From assembly GCA_963070105.1 (NCBI GenBank), contig OY718803.1, forward strand, positions 2,958,507 through 3,022,506: DNA of 64,000 bases. Reading direction: 5' to 3'. The stretch comes from Litomosoides sigmodontis (lineage: Eukaryota > Nematoda > Chromadorea > Rhabditida > Onchocercidae). The first letter of the stretch is position 1, and each line of letters opens with the position of its first letter. A model generated the notes under the pieces. The model was not told where the DNA came from. It ran no database searches and worked only from the letters and a program-made list of their open reading frames with translations. The translations under genes were made by a program, and so were the position numbers. Below, piece by piece: positions 13,100 to 38,100 of the stretch.

Positions 13100-16000
13100 A
13101 TGATGGAGCGGAAAACGGGTGGCTGGCTATCATCGGTGGTTGGTAATATATCGGGCCTTTGGTCACGTCCACCAACTGAATCCCATATTACATCTAGGGA
13201 AACCACCGAATCACAGAATTCCTCACGAAATACCTCTTATGAAGAGCAAGGTGAAAGTGATGTGGGGGAAGATGATGACGGTTTTATTGTTGAAACTGTA
13301 TGTGCTGGGCCATCTGGCGCTATAGAAACTGCACGTAGGACTCGTAAGCTTTTTTAATTTTCGTAGATTATTACAAGTGTGACATTTTTTTTAAGCTTGT
13401 TAAATGGAATAATACTGTTGCATTTTTTTAAACCTCTCAAAACATCCATTGTCATTTTTCGAAATTGGGAATTGGCAATAAATTAGTCGAATTATTGGTA
13501 GAAAACATTTCTGAAGTATTCTTGAACAGAAATTAAACGATAGCGCAACTTTTTCAAAAAATGCAAAATTAATATTATTTTAGAAAGCGATATTGCACAG
13601 AAACAACGCGCTGTTCGTTATTTAAGTCCGACAACATTATTAGCAGCCACACGATCTGTTTCCACTTCTGCTGACATGGAGAAAGCAGTAACTCCGGTTT
13701 CTGTGAGGATCTGCATATTACTTTGTTTCGTCTTTTTTCAAAGATGTCCTATTAAGCTCTTCTTTAGTTTTCAAATATTATCTGTGACAATTTTATCTGT
13801 CGAAGTTTGTTTTACTTTGACATTTGTTTTGTTTTTAATTAAAATCGTGAAGCTTCAGTGTGTTCTTATTTTCAGCGAAAACGTGTTGCAACAAGTTGCC
13901 TTTTTCAAGATGATTTAGTGCAATCCAATGTGAGCAATACGTTATCTACGTCATGCTTGATGGAAGCTTCACCTGATCTTTGTTCTACAAAGCGGTCAAG
14001 AATCCAGCGAGACTTTAGCGATGAGAAGGTTCATTTTTGCAACTTTTCGTAACTTGAACTGTTTCATTGATAATGCGCTGCACATTAGTACATTTTGGTC
14101 AGTTGATTTCATACGATGCAGAAAATGAATGAATTGCATGTATTTTCATTACAGTCATTTTTCTCGTTGTCGTCGTTGACCGATGCACGGCTAACTGGAC
14201 GAAGTAAATTAAACCAATCCTTTGCTTCCTCTTTCACACCATTGAAGTCGCTAACAATGAAACCGAAAGTTTCATTCCCGTCCAGCACCAGTTCAGCTTC
14301 ATCGCTAAGCAGTAAAACAAGAGCTATTCTTGAGCAGTTAGAAAAAATTAGCTCACCCGTTAAGGTAAGTTTTTTCAAATTTTGAATGAATATGTTATTC
14401 TTATATGTTTTATTTAAACACGGAAGTGTGACATGTTAATATGTGAAGTATCACTATTAACATCTGATTAACATCTCTATCCTTTCTTATAACTTGTAGA
14501 ATGCTTAAATATCTTGTAGGAAGTGAAACGATTATCATCTTTCAATTTAAATGAGCCAGAACGTTGGGCGAATGACGCCATTAGCAGTCCAGTCCAAAAA
14601 CCACCACGAAATTCAGCGTGCGCTATGTCTCGTGCCCAGTTGATATCCAACATTCTTGCCAGTAAATCGAGTTCGCCGTTCTGGTCAGTAACTTACTTGT
14701 GCAATTTGCAGTGTATGAATTGAGTTGCAAATGAATTTTGATTAAGACGTAATTCTTTGTATAATTTTTGTAAGAAGAGATCAGTCGTAATATGTACCAT
14801 ATGTCATTATGATGCTAAGCTGTAATGATGTATTATAGATTTTTTGTTATCTGATTTTCAGTCTGTAAGAGTTGTTATTTATCCGTTTAAGGAACGGAAT
14901 CTTGCCAAGATTCGGCACAAGCATTTTGGTGTGAATACAGCACATTCATAAGTCTCTGTTACGTTCATTTATTTTTAGGAGTCGTCCAGCTTATTCAACC
15001 AAGACGATAGACAATTCTACTGCCCCATCGCGTACTGTTCAAATGCCTGAACCTAATCGATCAGACGCACACAGAGAGCCGGAATGCAATAACATTTCAA
15101 CTACAAAATCAACCCCCTTACTTTCATCTAAGGAAATTGATTTGAATTCTTCAAAGAAGCCTGACCGAGAGGAAGCTTCCATGGATGGTAATGTGGAGAA
15201 ATCTACAGTGTCACTTAAGGTTACTTCATTGCGCTTGTCTGCTTCTGCGAGCAAAACTGCAGATACCGTATTACCGCCGCAGCCTTCATCTACAAAGTCG
15301 ACTAATGTATTCAGTGCTAGGGATTTGGGTGTAGTGAGTCCAGTGAAGGAAGTGGTGACAAATGATAAGGATAAAATGGTAAGAAAAATTGAAATTTGAA
15401 CTTTTTTCTAGTTTTCGGTTACTCTTTTTGTTGTTTTATCTTCTGTTTATCGTTTTCATGGATAGTTGACTTTTCTGAACATCTGGTGCCAGACCGTTGG
15501 TTTTAAAAGTGGATCGCACTTTCAGATGAGTTCGATTAAAACTGATGGCACTATGTTTGTCTTTGCTCCACCAATGAAGCGTGGACCTTCAAGTTCTCGT
15601 CGTGAAGAAATTTCTGCAAAGGTTAAATTTTTTTATTACTAGCATAAAATAGGTGCTAAAAGTTCGGGGATCGATGAAAGAGCTTACTGTAACAGTTAAA
15701 CATAAAGTTGTAGAAATCGCGAAACTTCAATTTACTTCAGATTTCTGGGCCTGCTTCATCTTTCGCTGAAACGACGTCCAAATCCGCTGCTGAAAAGACT
15801 GCTGATGGTTTTTCATTTCCAGCAGAAAGTGTTTCAAAACAAATTGAGGGTCTTTGTTTAATTTTGATTTTTATTGAGGCATAAATGAAATGAATATGCT
15901 GTAGTATGTTCTCAGTCGCTCCGTTACAGTTTTGATATAATTTTAAGGTCAGTCAAATACTGCAGATAGGGAGAAAGAAACGCAACCGGAAGTCTCTGCA

Positions 16001-18855
16001 TCGGTCAAGGTCTGTATTACATTTGTTGATTTTATCTGTTGTTTTGGATTTCTCAAAAATTTTGAAAAATCTACATACGTAACCCTGTTTCAGCCGGCGG
16101 ATGTCAGCACAGCAACATCAGATATGTTTTCTATGAAGCAACCACGAGAGAAATTTGTTGAACAATGGTCATGTCCGAAATGTATGATTTTCAACAAAGC
16201 TGATATTGAAAAATGCGTCTGTTGTGATTATCAAAATCATAAAGCGGAGGCCAAGGTTGGATTAATGTTAAGTTGCATGGAAAATTAATTTTTTGGAAAC
16301 ATATGCATGTGTTCGTGACAAGATGTTTGAAATGCATAGTGGACAGTACATTTATAATTCATATATCTTCATATCCTTTTTTGTAAATTATTGCAGCCAT
16401 GGACATGTAGTGAATGTTGGATTTCTAATAAATCAACTGACGATAAATGTATTGCTTGCGGCAATGCTAAACAAAGTAATGGTAAAAGTGTAAAGCTGGC
16501 CGATATCGGTTCTCAGAATAACACATTTACGAGCGTTTTTGGTGATCGTACTTTCAAACCGTTATCCACTTCTGGCGGTATAGCCTTTGTATATGCCTTG
16601 ATTTTCATACCTTTATACTTTAATCATATCTATACTTGAAAACTTAGTGACTAAGTTTGAATAGTAGTCACCAGACCTTCTAATTTTAGGTATCTCATTC
16701 GGTTTTTCTGCTGTGAAACCTATTACTGACGGATCGAGTTTGTCGTCAGCAGTAAGTCCTCCAGTAACAACGAAAACGATAAATTCAAGCACAGTTGTTA
16801 ATGGAAACGCCATTACCGAAGCACCACTGAAATTTGGTCTGTCATCTAGCACTCTGGCACCAAGCTTCGGCTTTGGGAAAGCTCCTGAGATAAATTCTCT
16901 GCCAACATTAACTGAAGGTTCGTGTATCATGGTTGTTTGAAAACACTTGAGTTTGTGTTCTTTGCATATGCTTTACTTTTTATAGAACAGCCTTTGGTGA
17001 TGTCATCCTCTGGTCCGTCAACGTCATTAAGTTTTGGAGTTTCCTCTGGGTCTTCTGCCACAACTGTTTCATCTGTTCCTTCTTTGACTCACTCATCATT
17101 TTCCTTCCCGACGTTAACTATGACAACATCAGCAGCTATGACAACATCAAGTACCATGGTAACGTCAGCACCTACAACTCTACCTCATTCTGGAAGCAGC
17201 TTCAGCATTCCAGTTTCAACAAATGTGAATCCGTTTACGTTTGGGTCTTCCAATACTACAACAGGTGTGTCGATTGCATATTTTTTAAGATGTTTAATTA
17301 AACGAGCTATGGTACTGGGGTTGTTACTGTTATTTTTATATCTCGTCTTCAAATTTTAATTCTAAAATATTTAGCTGAAGAAATTAAAACATCAACTGCA
17401 TCATTGTTTACCTTTGGTCCTTCTGGTCCTTCTGCTCTATTTCCTGCTGTCACAACCGCTGTACCTGCCGTAACCACTACTACTCCGCCATCTTTTGGTA
17501 CAGCTTTGCCTGTGTTTTCGACTCCCAAAGGTGTGATTTTTTTTATTACAGTTTTAAACAATTTAGTACTATTAAACGTATTTGACATTTTGAGTCTAGT
17601 ACAAATCCTGAGAAGTATCTGGATCTATATTGCTTGATCTCTTGTCCAGTTTATTGAAAATATATGAATTTTATAGCGCCTCTTTTTGGAACCAGTGGAG
17701 GTTCTGTATCGAGTCCAGGAGGAGGCCATGATGTGGTCGAAATGAGTTCACCTACAACTTCTCCTGCAACTCCGTCAACAGCAATAGGATCGTTTGGAAT
17801 GTCTAAACAGACGACTCCTTTATTCAGTTTTGGTGCCACGGATGCGTCAAGTTCAACTTCTACCGGGTAAAATGATGCGGTCTACTCTTTCGCTTTTATT
17901 CTATGGCTTATCGGAAAAGAGCGTCAATTTCGTAATATGCTGATAGTAAAGTGTAGTAATTGATTCTCCTTTCTAGATGACTCAAGTGTTCGAAATAAAT
18001 TATTAAAGCTTATTATCGGTCTTTATAGTACCAAAAGTATTCAAGAAATTGATGTTTTGGACTTGCAAGCCGAATATCATGACTCACTTTCAGAACGGTT
18101 TTCGGGAATTTGCAAACGACGGTACAAAATCCACTCGTAACTCCCAAAACGTCTTTATTTTCATTTGGGCAACAACAAATGCTTGCACCGAAGCCTTTCG
18201 AACCATCAACTTCATTGACGTCGCCCCCATCAGCTTTCAATTTCGGCGCTACAACGTCTAACGGCGCTGCAGGATTTGTTTTTGGTTCGACTTCGCCGCC
18301 AACAAATTTTACATTTGGTGCACAACAACCATTAAATAGTTAGTTCTTATTTCTTTTTATGGGAATTATGTTTACTTGTGCCGCGGTTTAAAAATTTTTT
18401 TATTACAAGTTCTGGAGTAGCTTGAATGTTCTGAAATTTTGTATATTGGTACACCATACTTTTAGATGCGGCTTCAGCAACATTCAACTTTACTGCTGCA
18501 ACACCTACTCCTGCTTTTGGGTAAGAATACCTTCAGCGGTTTACCTTTCAACATATTTAAATGAATAGAGTTAAAGAATATTTAAAATCAGTATGGATTC
18601 TGCTGATCATGTTTATACTTGCTTACCTTTTTGTAAATTACGTTGTTTTTCCAATACACGACTTATTATAAAGTTATAACTTTCCTTATATTTTTAAAAA
18701 AAAAATTTGTCTTTGTTCGTTTTAAGTTGCACGAGTTAATAAGAATTTGTAGAAATGTTCCTGGATCTGCATCAACACCAAATTTTTTCTCTGTGGGTTC
18801 AACATCATCGACGACTGCTCGAAAAATGTTAAAAGCTCGACGGATGCGTAAATAA
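13100..18855 (+). CDS. npp-7: Nup153-type FG nucleoporin (NPP-7-like)
   Basis: Eighteen exons, about 1062 residues: 13100..13343, 13584..13702, 13876..14028, 14155..14364, 14520..14683, 14979..15378, 15493..15621, 15741..15849, 15948..16009, 16094..16255, 16397..16577, 16690..16917, 16986..17264, 17375..17530, 17677..17866, 18094..18338, 18466..18520, 18753..18855. The frame stays open across all 17 joins. Exon 4 ends with TRAILEQLEKISSPVK, matching the conserved Nup153 motif TARRILQSLEKMSSP. Exons 10 and 11 each encode one RanBP2-type zinc finger, W-x-C-x2-C-x10-C-x2-C. Exons 12-17 are Ser/Thr-rich with repeated FG and FSFG motifs. The C-terminus is basic (ARKMLKARRMRK), as in Nup153, which binds importins. 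Expected role: nuclear-basket nucleoporin in transport. Only two zinc fingers are present, fewer than in vertebrates. Start: first of two adjacent ATGs. Confidence 0.9.
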
Positions 18856-20843
18856 TCATGAATTTACCTTTCAATTCTTATGGAAAATATTGCCTCATTG
18901 CTTAATTGTTATTGTGTTAATTTAAAATTAGTTGGTTTGCCTCATACTTTTAATGGTGGCAGAGTCTCTTGTTTTTCCTTCAATTTTTTTAATTTTTTAT
19001 TTGAGTTCACAGAATAAAATATTTTTTTTAGTATTTCTTCGAGAGGCGTGCATGAAGCATTGTCTCATTTCCGGTTTTCTGGGTTCAGTTTTCAAGATTT
19101 CATCATGGGCGATGTATATAGCATATGGTAGAAGCTATTTTTACCCTTCCTCGTTCTAATTAATTTGATTTGGTTGTTTGTTGGGAACTATTTTATTTAT
19201 AGGTTGTGGATATCTCATTTAGTTCGATTTAGGAACATGGTGATAATCATTTTATCTCCCCTACTTTAAAGCTTTTTTAAATCGCATGTTATAATATTTG
19301 TACGCATAGCAGTACTTGAAATCTACCTTTTTTCTGTATAATTCTATAAATTCCATCGGAGTTTGTACCTGTGCTTCATCCTTATATTTTGAACAAAATC
19401 CGTGGAAAGTACTCGTGTATTTATGCAGTGGATAGTGGATGATCTTTATGGTTTCGGTAAGCTCTGCGGCCAACGTATTATTGCGTGCTCAACGTGGTTT
19501 GCATTCTGTTTTAATTTATCTCTTCGGTGTGTCTCTTTGCTGGTTGTTGTTTCTCAAACTGAAGTACCTTGAAAATCTTGGAAATCAGGACTATAGTTCT
19601 ATTTTCGACTCATCCTTCAACTACAATAAATGGTTGGAACATACATTAGTAGTATTGCCGATCTGCAATTTTTTCTCAATTTATTCGTGTTTGAAAACAT
19701 CTTTAGATCTCGGGTATCAATTGTTGTTCATTGTATTGCGGTTAATTCGAATTACATTTTCAAAATTATGTTTGAGAATGGTAATTGTTTAAACGTTAAA
19801 GTGTTTTCCACGGCATGTGTTATATTGTGTTTTTTTCTGGTTCTTTACTGAAATATCAGTATTGTGTCCAGTTTTTTTCTTTAATTTGATGATTTTTTCT
19901 TTGTTGATCACTTCCAGTTGTTTCGTCTTAATTCAACTTTAGCGCGTCTCCTTTTAACTCATGCATCTGTGATGCCATAGTATCAAAGAAGGCATTTTGA
20001 AAATCTTCAACCGTTTATTATTCAGACGGAGACGTAGCGTAAGTAATTTTTTCCTTTTTTTCAGTGCACTCATTTACAAAAAAGGATGACTTGTTGTCTG
20101 GACTGATAACTGCCTTCTTTTGGTTCTCTTTAGCTAATATCCATGTACTCTTATTTTGGTCTTATTGAAATAGTGTTGTTTCTTAAATTTCCAGTTATTT
20201 TGTACTTCATTTATTTAGACATTATTCAAAGCGAATGTCCTCTAATAACACGCTTTTGATGTTTGTTTTGTTGACGTTCGTTGAATTTCTGTTCCTACTG
20301 TTTTCTATTTTTCTTGAAATCAAGCGTTACTTCGTAGTTCATCCTTTTTGAACAGTTTAATGTTTTGTTTTTTCTTTCTTCAACTTGTTGCTTTATGTAC
20401 TTGCTACGAAAAGATAAATATACTTCAACTAACCTACTACTTTTGGAATAAACGGTATCATAAACGCTGTTCAATATTTCGATACCATATATTCTGTGTT
20501 TATTAGTTTATACAAGTGTAATTAAGAGTATGGAGAAATTTGAAATATTTAACTGTATTATATACATATATATAGTGTGAGGTGTACGTTCGAGTTTGCT
20601 TGAACATTGCAACATTCGATCATTGATGAATTTCAAGTTCGGCTTTAGTACGTGCTGTATCATGTGAAAGGCTGTTCAATAGAATGATCTATTAGGGATT
20701 TATTACTAATAATTTTGATTAAGCGAACACCATAAAATCAAGCAACAGGGAATTATGCATCGTCGCAGAGCAGCCTGACATATTTTTGTGACTTAGCGCA
20801 CTATCTTTCAGGTTTAGATAAGACTGTATGTGATAAGTTGATG
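18856..20843. other. no supported gene; Nup153 3' flank and TRMT112 5' flank
   Basis: An AATAAA at 19013..19018 is a candidate Nup153 polyadenylation signal. Overlapping open frames between 19261 and 19851 on both strands have no recognisable family and no consistent splice extension. A pyrimidine-rich acceptor (CTATCTTTCAG) ending near 20811 could be the trans-splice or 5' intron acceptor for TRMT112. Confidence 0.5.
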
Positions 20844-21215
20844 ATGAAATTGCTTACGCATAATTTTCTGTCATCAGTCTTTCTGCATGGTGTCACAGAG
20901 GGTTATCCATTGCTTTTGTCAGCTACAAGGAAGGAGATAAAGCAACACAGCTACAACGATTCGTTTATGCAACGGATAATTCCAAAGCTGAACTATGACG
21001 CCTTTCGAAAAGCAGCAGTAAGTATAGGAGAAGGTGATAGGCTGCCCGAACAATTGCCGGAAACGTTGGAAGATGAGTTGAAGAGTGAGTTGCATCGCGT
21101 GTTGGTATGCGTAGAAGTTATCGAAGGTGAATTGAAGTGTCCTGAAAGTGGACGAATTTTTCCAATTCGTGATGGCATACCAAATATGCTTACAAGCGCA
21201 AATGAAATCAAGTAA
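20844..21215 (+). CDS. trmt-112: TRMT112, activating subunit of methyltransferases
   Basis: A single-exon gene of 124 residues. Family knowledge: TRMT112 is the small zinc-ribbon partner that stabilises several methyltransferases (of tRNA, of 18S rRNA and of release factor eRF1) in cytosol and nucleus. Visible here: the diagnostic start MKLLTHN, the central IPKLNYDAFRKAA, and the C-terminal VEVIEGELKCPESGRIFPI followed by DGIPNML, which is the most conserved part of the family. Length equals the human protein within a residue or two. Another ATG lies one codon upstream (20841); the MKLLTHN start is preferred. It converges with the CEP290 gene, 378 bp away. Confidence 0.95.
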   Translation: MKLLTHNFLSSVFLHGVTEGYPLLLSATRKEIKQHSYNDSFMQRIIPKLNYDAFRKAAVSIGEGDRLPEQLPETLEDELKSELHRVLVCVEVIEGELKCPESGRIFPIRDGIPNMLTSANEIK

Positions 21216-21593
21216 TTCGTTTATTTGCTGTTTATAGTAATTGCGTAGCAATATGTATTGTAAATTTGAATGGTTAATTTTGCTTTGTATTTTCGATGCA
21301 AGAAGGTGAATAATGCGTGATAATAACTGATTTCAATTTACATTTTGATGTTTTAATTTGTTATTTCAAACCGTTCCTGGTATTCATTTGACTGCTCGAA
21401 ATGAATGTTGTTAGCTGTTCATTGAAGAGAATACATTACAATAACAATTTATCATTTTTTATGTTATATCACAACAATTAATGATAATATCATTTTGCTG
21501 CTGAGTCATAGAAGGAGGACTGGATCTCCTGGTTTTATTTAGCTAAATCAAAGTAGTATTGAAATACATTTCGAAAGATATGTTTCGTGACTA
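21216..21593. other. convergent 3' intergenic gap
   Basis: Separates the 3' ends of TRMT112 (plus) and CEP290 (minus). Apart from the CEP290 polyadenylation candidate at 21534..21539, nothing else was recognised. Confidence 0.6.
21534..21539 (-). terminator. candidate CEP290 polyadenylation signal
   Basis: AATAAA on the minus strand, 55 bases past the CEP290 stop codon. Confidence 0.5.
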
Positions 21594-34126
<12,533 letters not shown>

Positions 34127-35159
34127 TTCTTCGTCACAAACACATCTGTCACATTTGAGCAAATTTTATTTAATGCCATTGCAAATCAAATTGTAATTTG
34201 TGAAATAACTTACTGTCAGATTCATCGGAAAACAAATTATATTGACGTAGGAGATAGAGAGGGAGAGAGAGAGAGAGAGAAGATGAAATGGCCAACGGTC
34301 ATCTACTTCATCCTTATATACGATGCTTTATCATAAGGTCTTGTTAACTAACTTGCTTTTGTCGTTTCTATAGCAACCCTCCTTATGCGATTACGTATTA
34401 CAACAACAAATCGGAATCGGATAAACAAAATATTTCTTCCTATCCAATACAGTATCTTTTTCATTTAAGTAATCGACATATAAGTTAAGTTGAATTAATA
34501 ACCTAAACATACGAATTTACATAATGGCAGCATTTACATGGAAAACCTGAAGATGCTAACTGTGATATGATCATTTTATGAAAAAGTTCAGTGAATTTAT
34601 AAGGGTGGGAATCATAGTGAGTATGTTTTTTCTTTTCTGTGTTCATCCTTTTTTAAATCATTATAATAATTTAAGTCTGAGCGATCATCGTTCCTCGTAG
34701 GATAGTGTGTCGCGCAATCTATGACTGCAACGAATGGTTTAATTTGCAGCTTTCGAATAGAAATGAAAATTCACTCATTGAAGGAAAGTTCATTTAACAT
34801 TTAATGAATGCTGTAATTTTGTTTTGTTGCGAAATTTGACAAAAATTGTCCTCATCTGAATCAATGTTATGTAATCACATTATGTAATAACACTGATTCA
34901 GAATACCGACCAAAAAAAACTTTTTCCGAAATACCGACCACCTTCATATTGTCTGCAAGTAAAATGTAGTCTTTGGTAGGTTAATTATGAGATGTTCAGT
35001 CGTCGAAACTTTATGAATCAACTTTCATGTGACTTACTGTTCATTGTAACACGTGATACACCATCATATTATGCAGTTCACTTTGACGTGATTTGCATCA
35101 TTTGCAAAATAAGCCATTTTTATTTAACAAATATGAAAAGAACATTCAATAACAACAAA
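34127..35159. other. intergenic: CEP290 upstream and DDX54 3' flank
   Basis: A short GA run lies at about 34258..34281, just upstream of CEP290. TGACAG about 20 bases before the CEP290 ATG could be a trans-splice acceptor. AATAAA on the minus strand at 35119..35124 fits DDX54 polyadenylation. No open frame was judged real. Confidence 0.55.
35119..35124 (-). terminator. candidate DDX54 polyadenylation signal
   Basis: AATAAA on the minus strand, 36 bases past the DDX54 stop codon. Confidence 0.55.
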
Positions 35160-38100
35160 TTAACCCCTTAGCTTTCCTGTTAAACCTTTCTTCTTCATAT
35201 TCTGCTGCCTTCTATAAGCCTGGTATGACTGAATTTTTGCTTTCTTGTTTCTCTGTTTCAATATTTGTTCAGAAGTTCTCAGTTCCGAACGTGGCGCTTT
35301 CCCTTGTTTATTTTCCATCCTATTTCGCCCTCTTCTTTTTCTGTTGCCGCTATGTCTCTAAAATATCACAAAGATCATTCAGTAACTAGGAGGATGATCG
35401 TGTCTTCAGTGTGACATCATTGAAATTTCTTTAGATGTCACCATTGTCTAGATGATCATACAAGATCAATTTTAAGCAACGTTCGCTAACTTATTCTGAC
35501 ATCTTTTCAGCAAATGAAAATTATTTCCTACTTTCAGAAACTGATCATATATTTGATCAAAAGTACATGTGATCAAAATCAGCAAAAAGTTTGCTGGGAA
35601 AGTATGCTAATTGAAATTTGAAAATGTTCGAACTCTAAAATCGTGTTGTTTTATCTGTGTATCATTTGTTTCCTCATCGCCATTGTTTTGATATTCCAAC
35701 TTCTGCTTTTTTTGCCATCTCTCATAACGACCACTTTTGTATGTAGCTGGCAGATAAGTCCCATCCTCCGTTCGTATTTTCTTCCTCGAATCATCCCCAT
35801 TACCACTAACAAACTTCTTTAGTTTTCTATCCCTGAAAGTAGCAATTTTTTCGATATCTTAAAGTGCCCTAACAACTAGCTGCAGCTATGCATTGAAATA
35901 TAGAAAGATGGATAGAAAACTGGAGAGAAGAGTCTTCAACTTAGTATTAGGCCGCTAAAAGTATTTAAAATTAATATAAGAGATATAACAAGTATATACG
36001 TTATGAAATCAAACCAGCAAAGATGAAAACTCGCATTTCAAAGCATATTGAGAGCTTTATCTATTAATTTGAAATGTTATCTAGTGTTTGGATCTCGTTA
36101 AGTACACAACGCAAAAATTTTCTAACATTTTTAAGTATCAAAGATTTCAAATCAAAAAAAGAAGAAAGTAAAACTAACCATCTTTTGCGTTTCTCTTGCT
36201 TATACAAACCCACTTCATCATCAGCAAGAATTTCTATAGCGCTTGCTTTGGCTAAGGCATTGAAATCATTATCCACTGCCAAACCACGTTCTGAATTTGC
36301 TTCCGCAGGCGCGTAAGCTAAGAATTAAATTTTTTAAACTGAACTGTTCTAACAAGTGTGATTTTCCCAATAATGTTGAAAACATTAAAAATCTTATATT
36401 AAATTAAAAACATATGTAAAACACCAGTTGAAAGTCTTAATTAAGTGGGAAACGACGAGTTGAAATTGGAAAGCCATTACCAATAAAATGTTTTTTCTTT
36501 TCTTCTAACAATTCTTCAGCTTTCCGCTTTCTTCCCTTGTTCTTTTTTTGGGTTAAAGCATTTACTTCCGAAAATTTCGTACTTTTTATCACCGTTTGAA
36601 ATGTATTTTTCTGAAATTTATTCGCTCATGAAACCATTTGAGAAATAACTGTCCGACTTACTGCATTGTAGGCCAAAATGTATTTTATACTTAAATCAGT
36701 GAAAACATATTTTGCTATAGAGGTAATTTAACTATTTGGATAATACATTATTACTGTCATTAATAATTGGTTATAAATAGAACAAATAGCATCACTGTTA
36801 CCGTTATAGCTTAAAGGAATTATGGAGTTAAATTATTCATTTCGCTATTCATTACTATTCCCATTCATACCGATACAACTATCAGTACTTCCATTATCAG
36901 CTGCAGTGTACATTCAAAAGCTTTGTAGATTATCTATTTTTATGGGAGAAAATAAAATATATATAAAAAGATGTCAATTAAAAAAATTACGATAATTAAA
37001 CTTACCAAAATATCTTCGTCTGCTTCAAATGTAGGACCAGATATTTCTGGTTGGTCGAAATCCGAATACTTAACCGAAGCTGCTTTATATTGTATATAAT
37101 TCTGATGAGCTTTACGTTTCTCCTTCATAACAGCCGCTGACAAAGCCTTACTGCCACTTTGAATTTCAAAGATGGTCTGAAATTACAAATTATGAATAAA
37201 ATGAACACAGCCTTGGCTAGTTGAGCTAAGCACTCTTAGCTACATGAAGTTTTAATATCGGCCTAATTTAGGCTCGAAATGAGGAAATTTTATTTTCACA
37301 TTAGAAAAAACAGAAACAGTTTGGTCCACGAAGAATTATCCTACGTATACCAAAATAGTGAGCATACAATCTTTCTGTTATTTATTCTCTACTGTTTTCG
37401 TTCATTTCCAAGCAATTATGATAGCAAGTTTAGAAAAAATCTACACACCGTCGTTGATTTAAAATTGTGCAGATCTCGAAGGAACGATTGCCTTATAGTT
37501 TCTTCAGTTGATTCCTGCTGAAGAAGTGGATGAACCGAAGCTTTAAATAATGCCTCTTTGACTTCACCTTTTGCTCGACGTACTGATTCCGCTGATGGCT
37601 GTGGACGGGTTTTCTTATATTTCTGCATAGCATTCTCCGATTTTTTCATGAGCTCATCCTGAAATTTGAATTTTAATTCAAATTACTCCAGCACTCAAAT
37701 GCTGTCGGCCACAATCTTAAAGCTTACCAGTTCATCAGAATTGTCATGCACATTTTTTAGAAAATCAATTTCCCTATCAATAATATCATCTGGAAATATT
37801 CCAACCAATGCGTCATCTGAAATGGATAAGTAAACTGCATCAGAAGTGTTTGTTATGATAAAATTTATATTGAATAAATTAAAGTTGTTTGAGAAGTTTA
37901 TATAATCGGTAAAATGTTTCTACCTTTGTTGACTGAACTAGTTGTTGCAAACTTTAATGGACGATTTAGAAACAGGAAGAGATCAATAACGTAAGGCACT
38001 TCGTCCGCACCAAATAAGCTGATAGCTTTTCCGGAACGACCAGCACGAGCGACTCTACCTGGAGTAAATAAGCAGTTGAAAATCGGAAAACATTATTATA

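Noticed and set aside
14109..14378. Minus-strand open frame of 89 codons
   Set aside because: Antisense shadow of Nup153 exon 4.
19261..19851. Overlapping hydrophobic open frames on both strands after Nup153
   Set aside because: No recognisable domain, no consistent splicing, and composition as expected of T-rich 3' flanking DNA.
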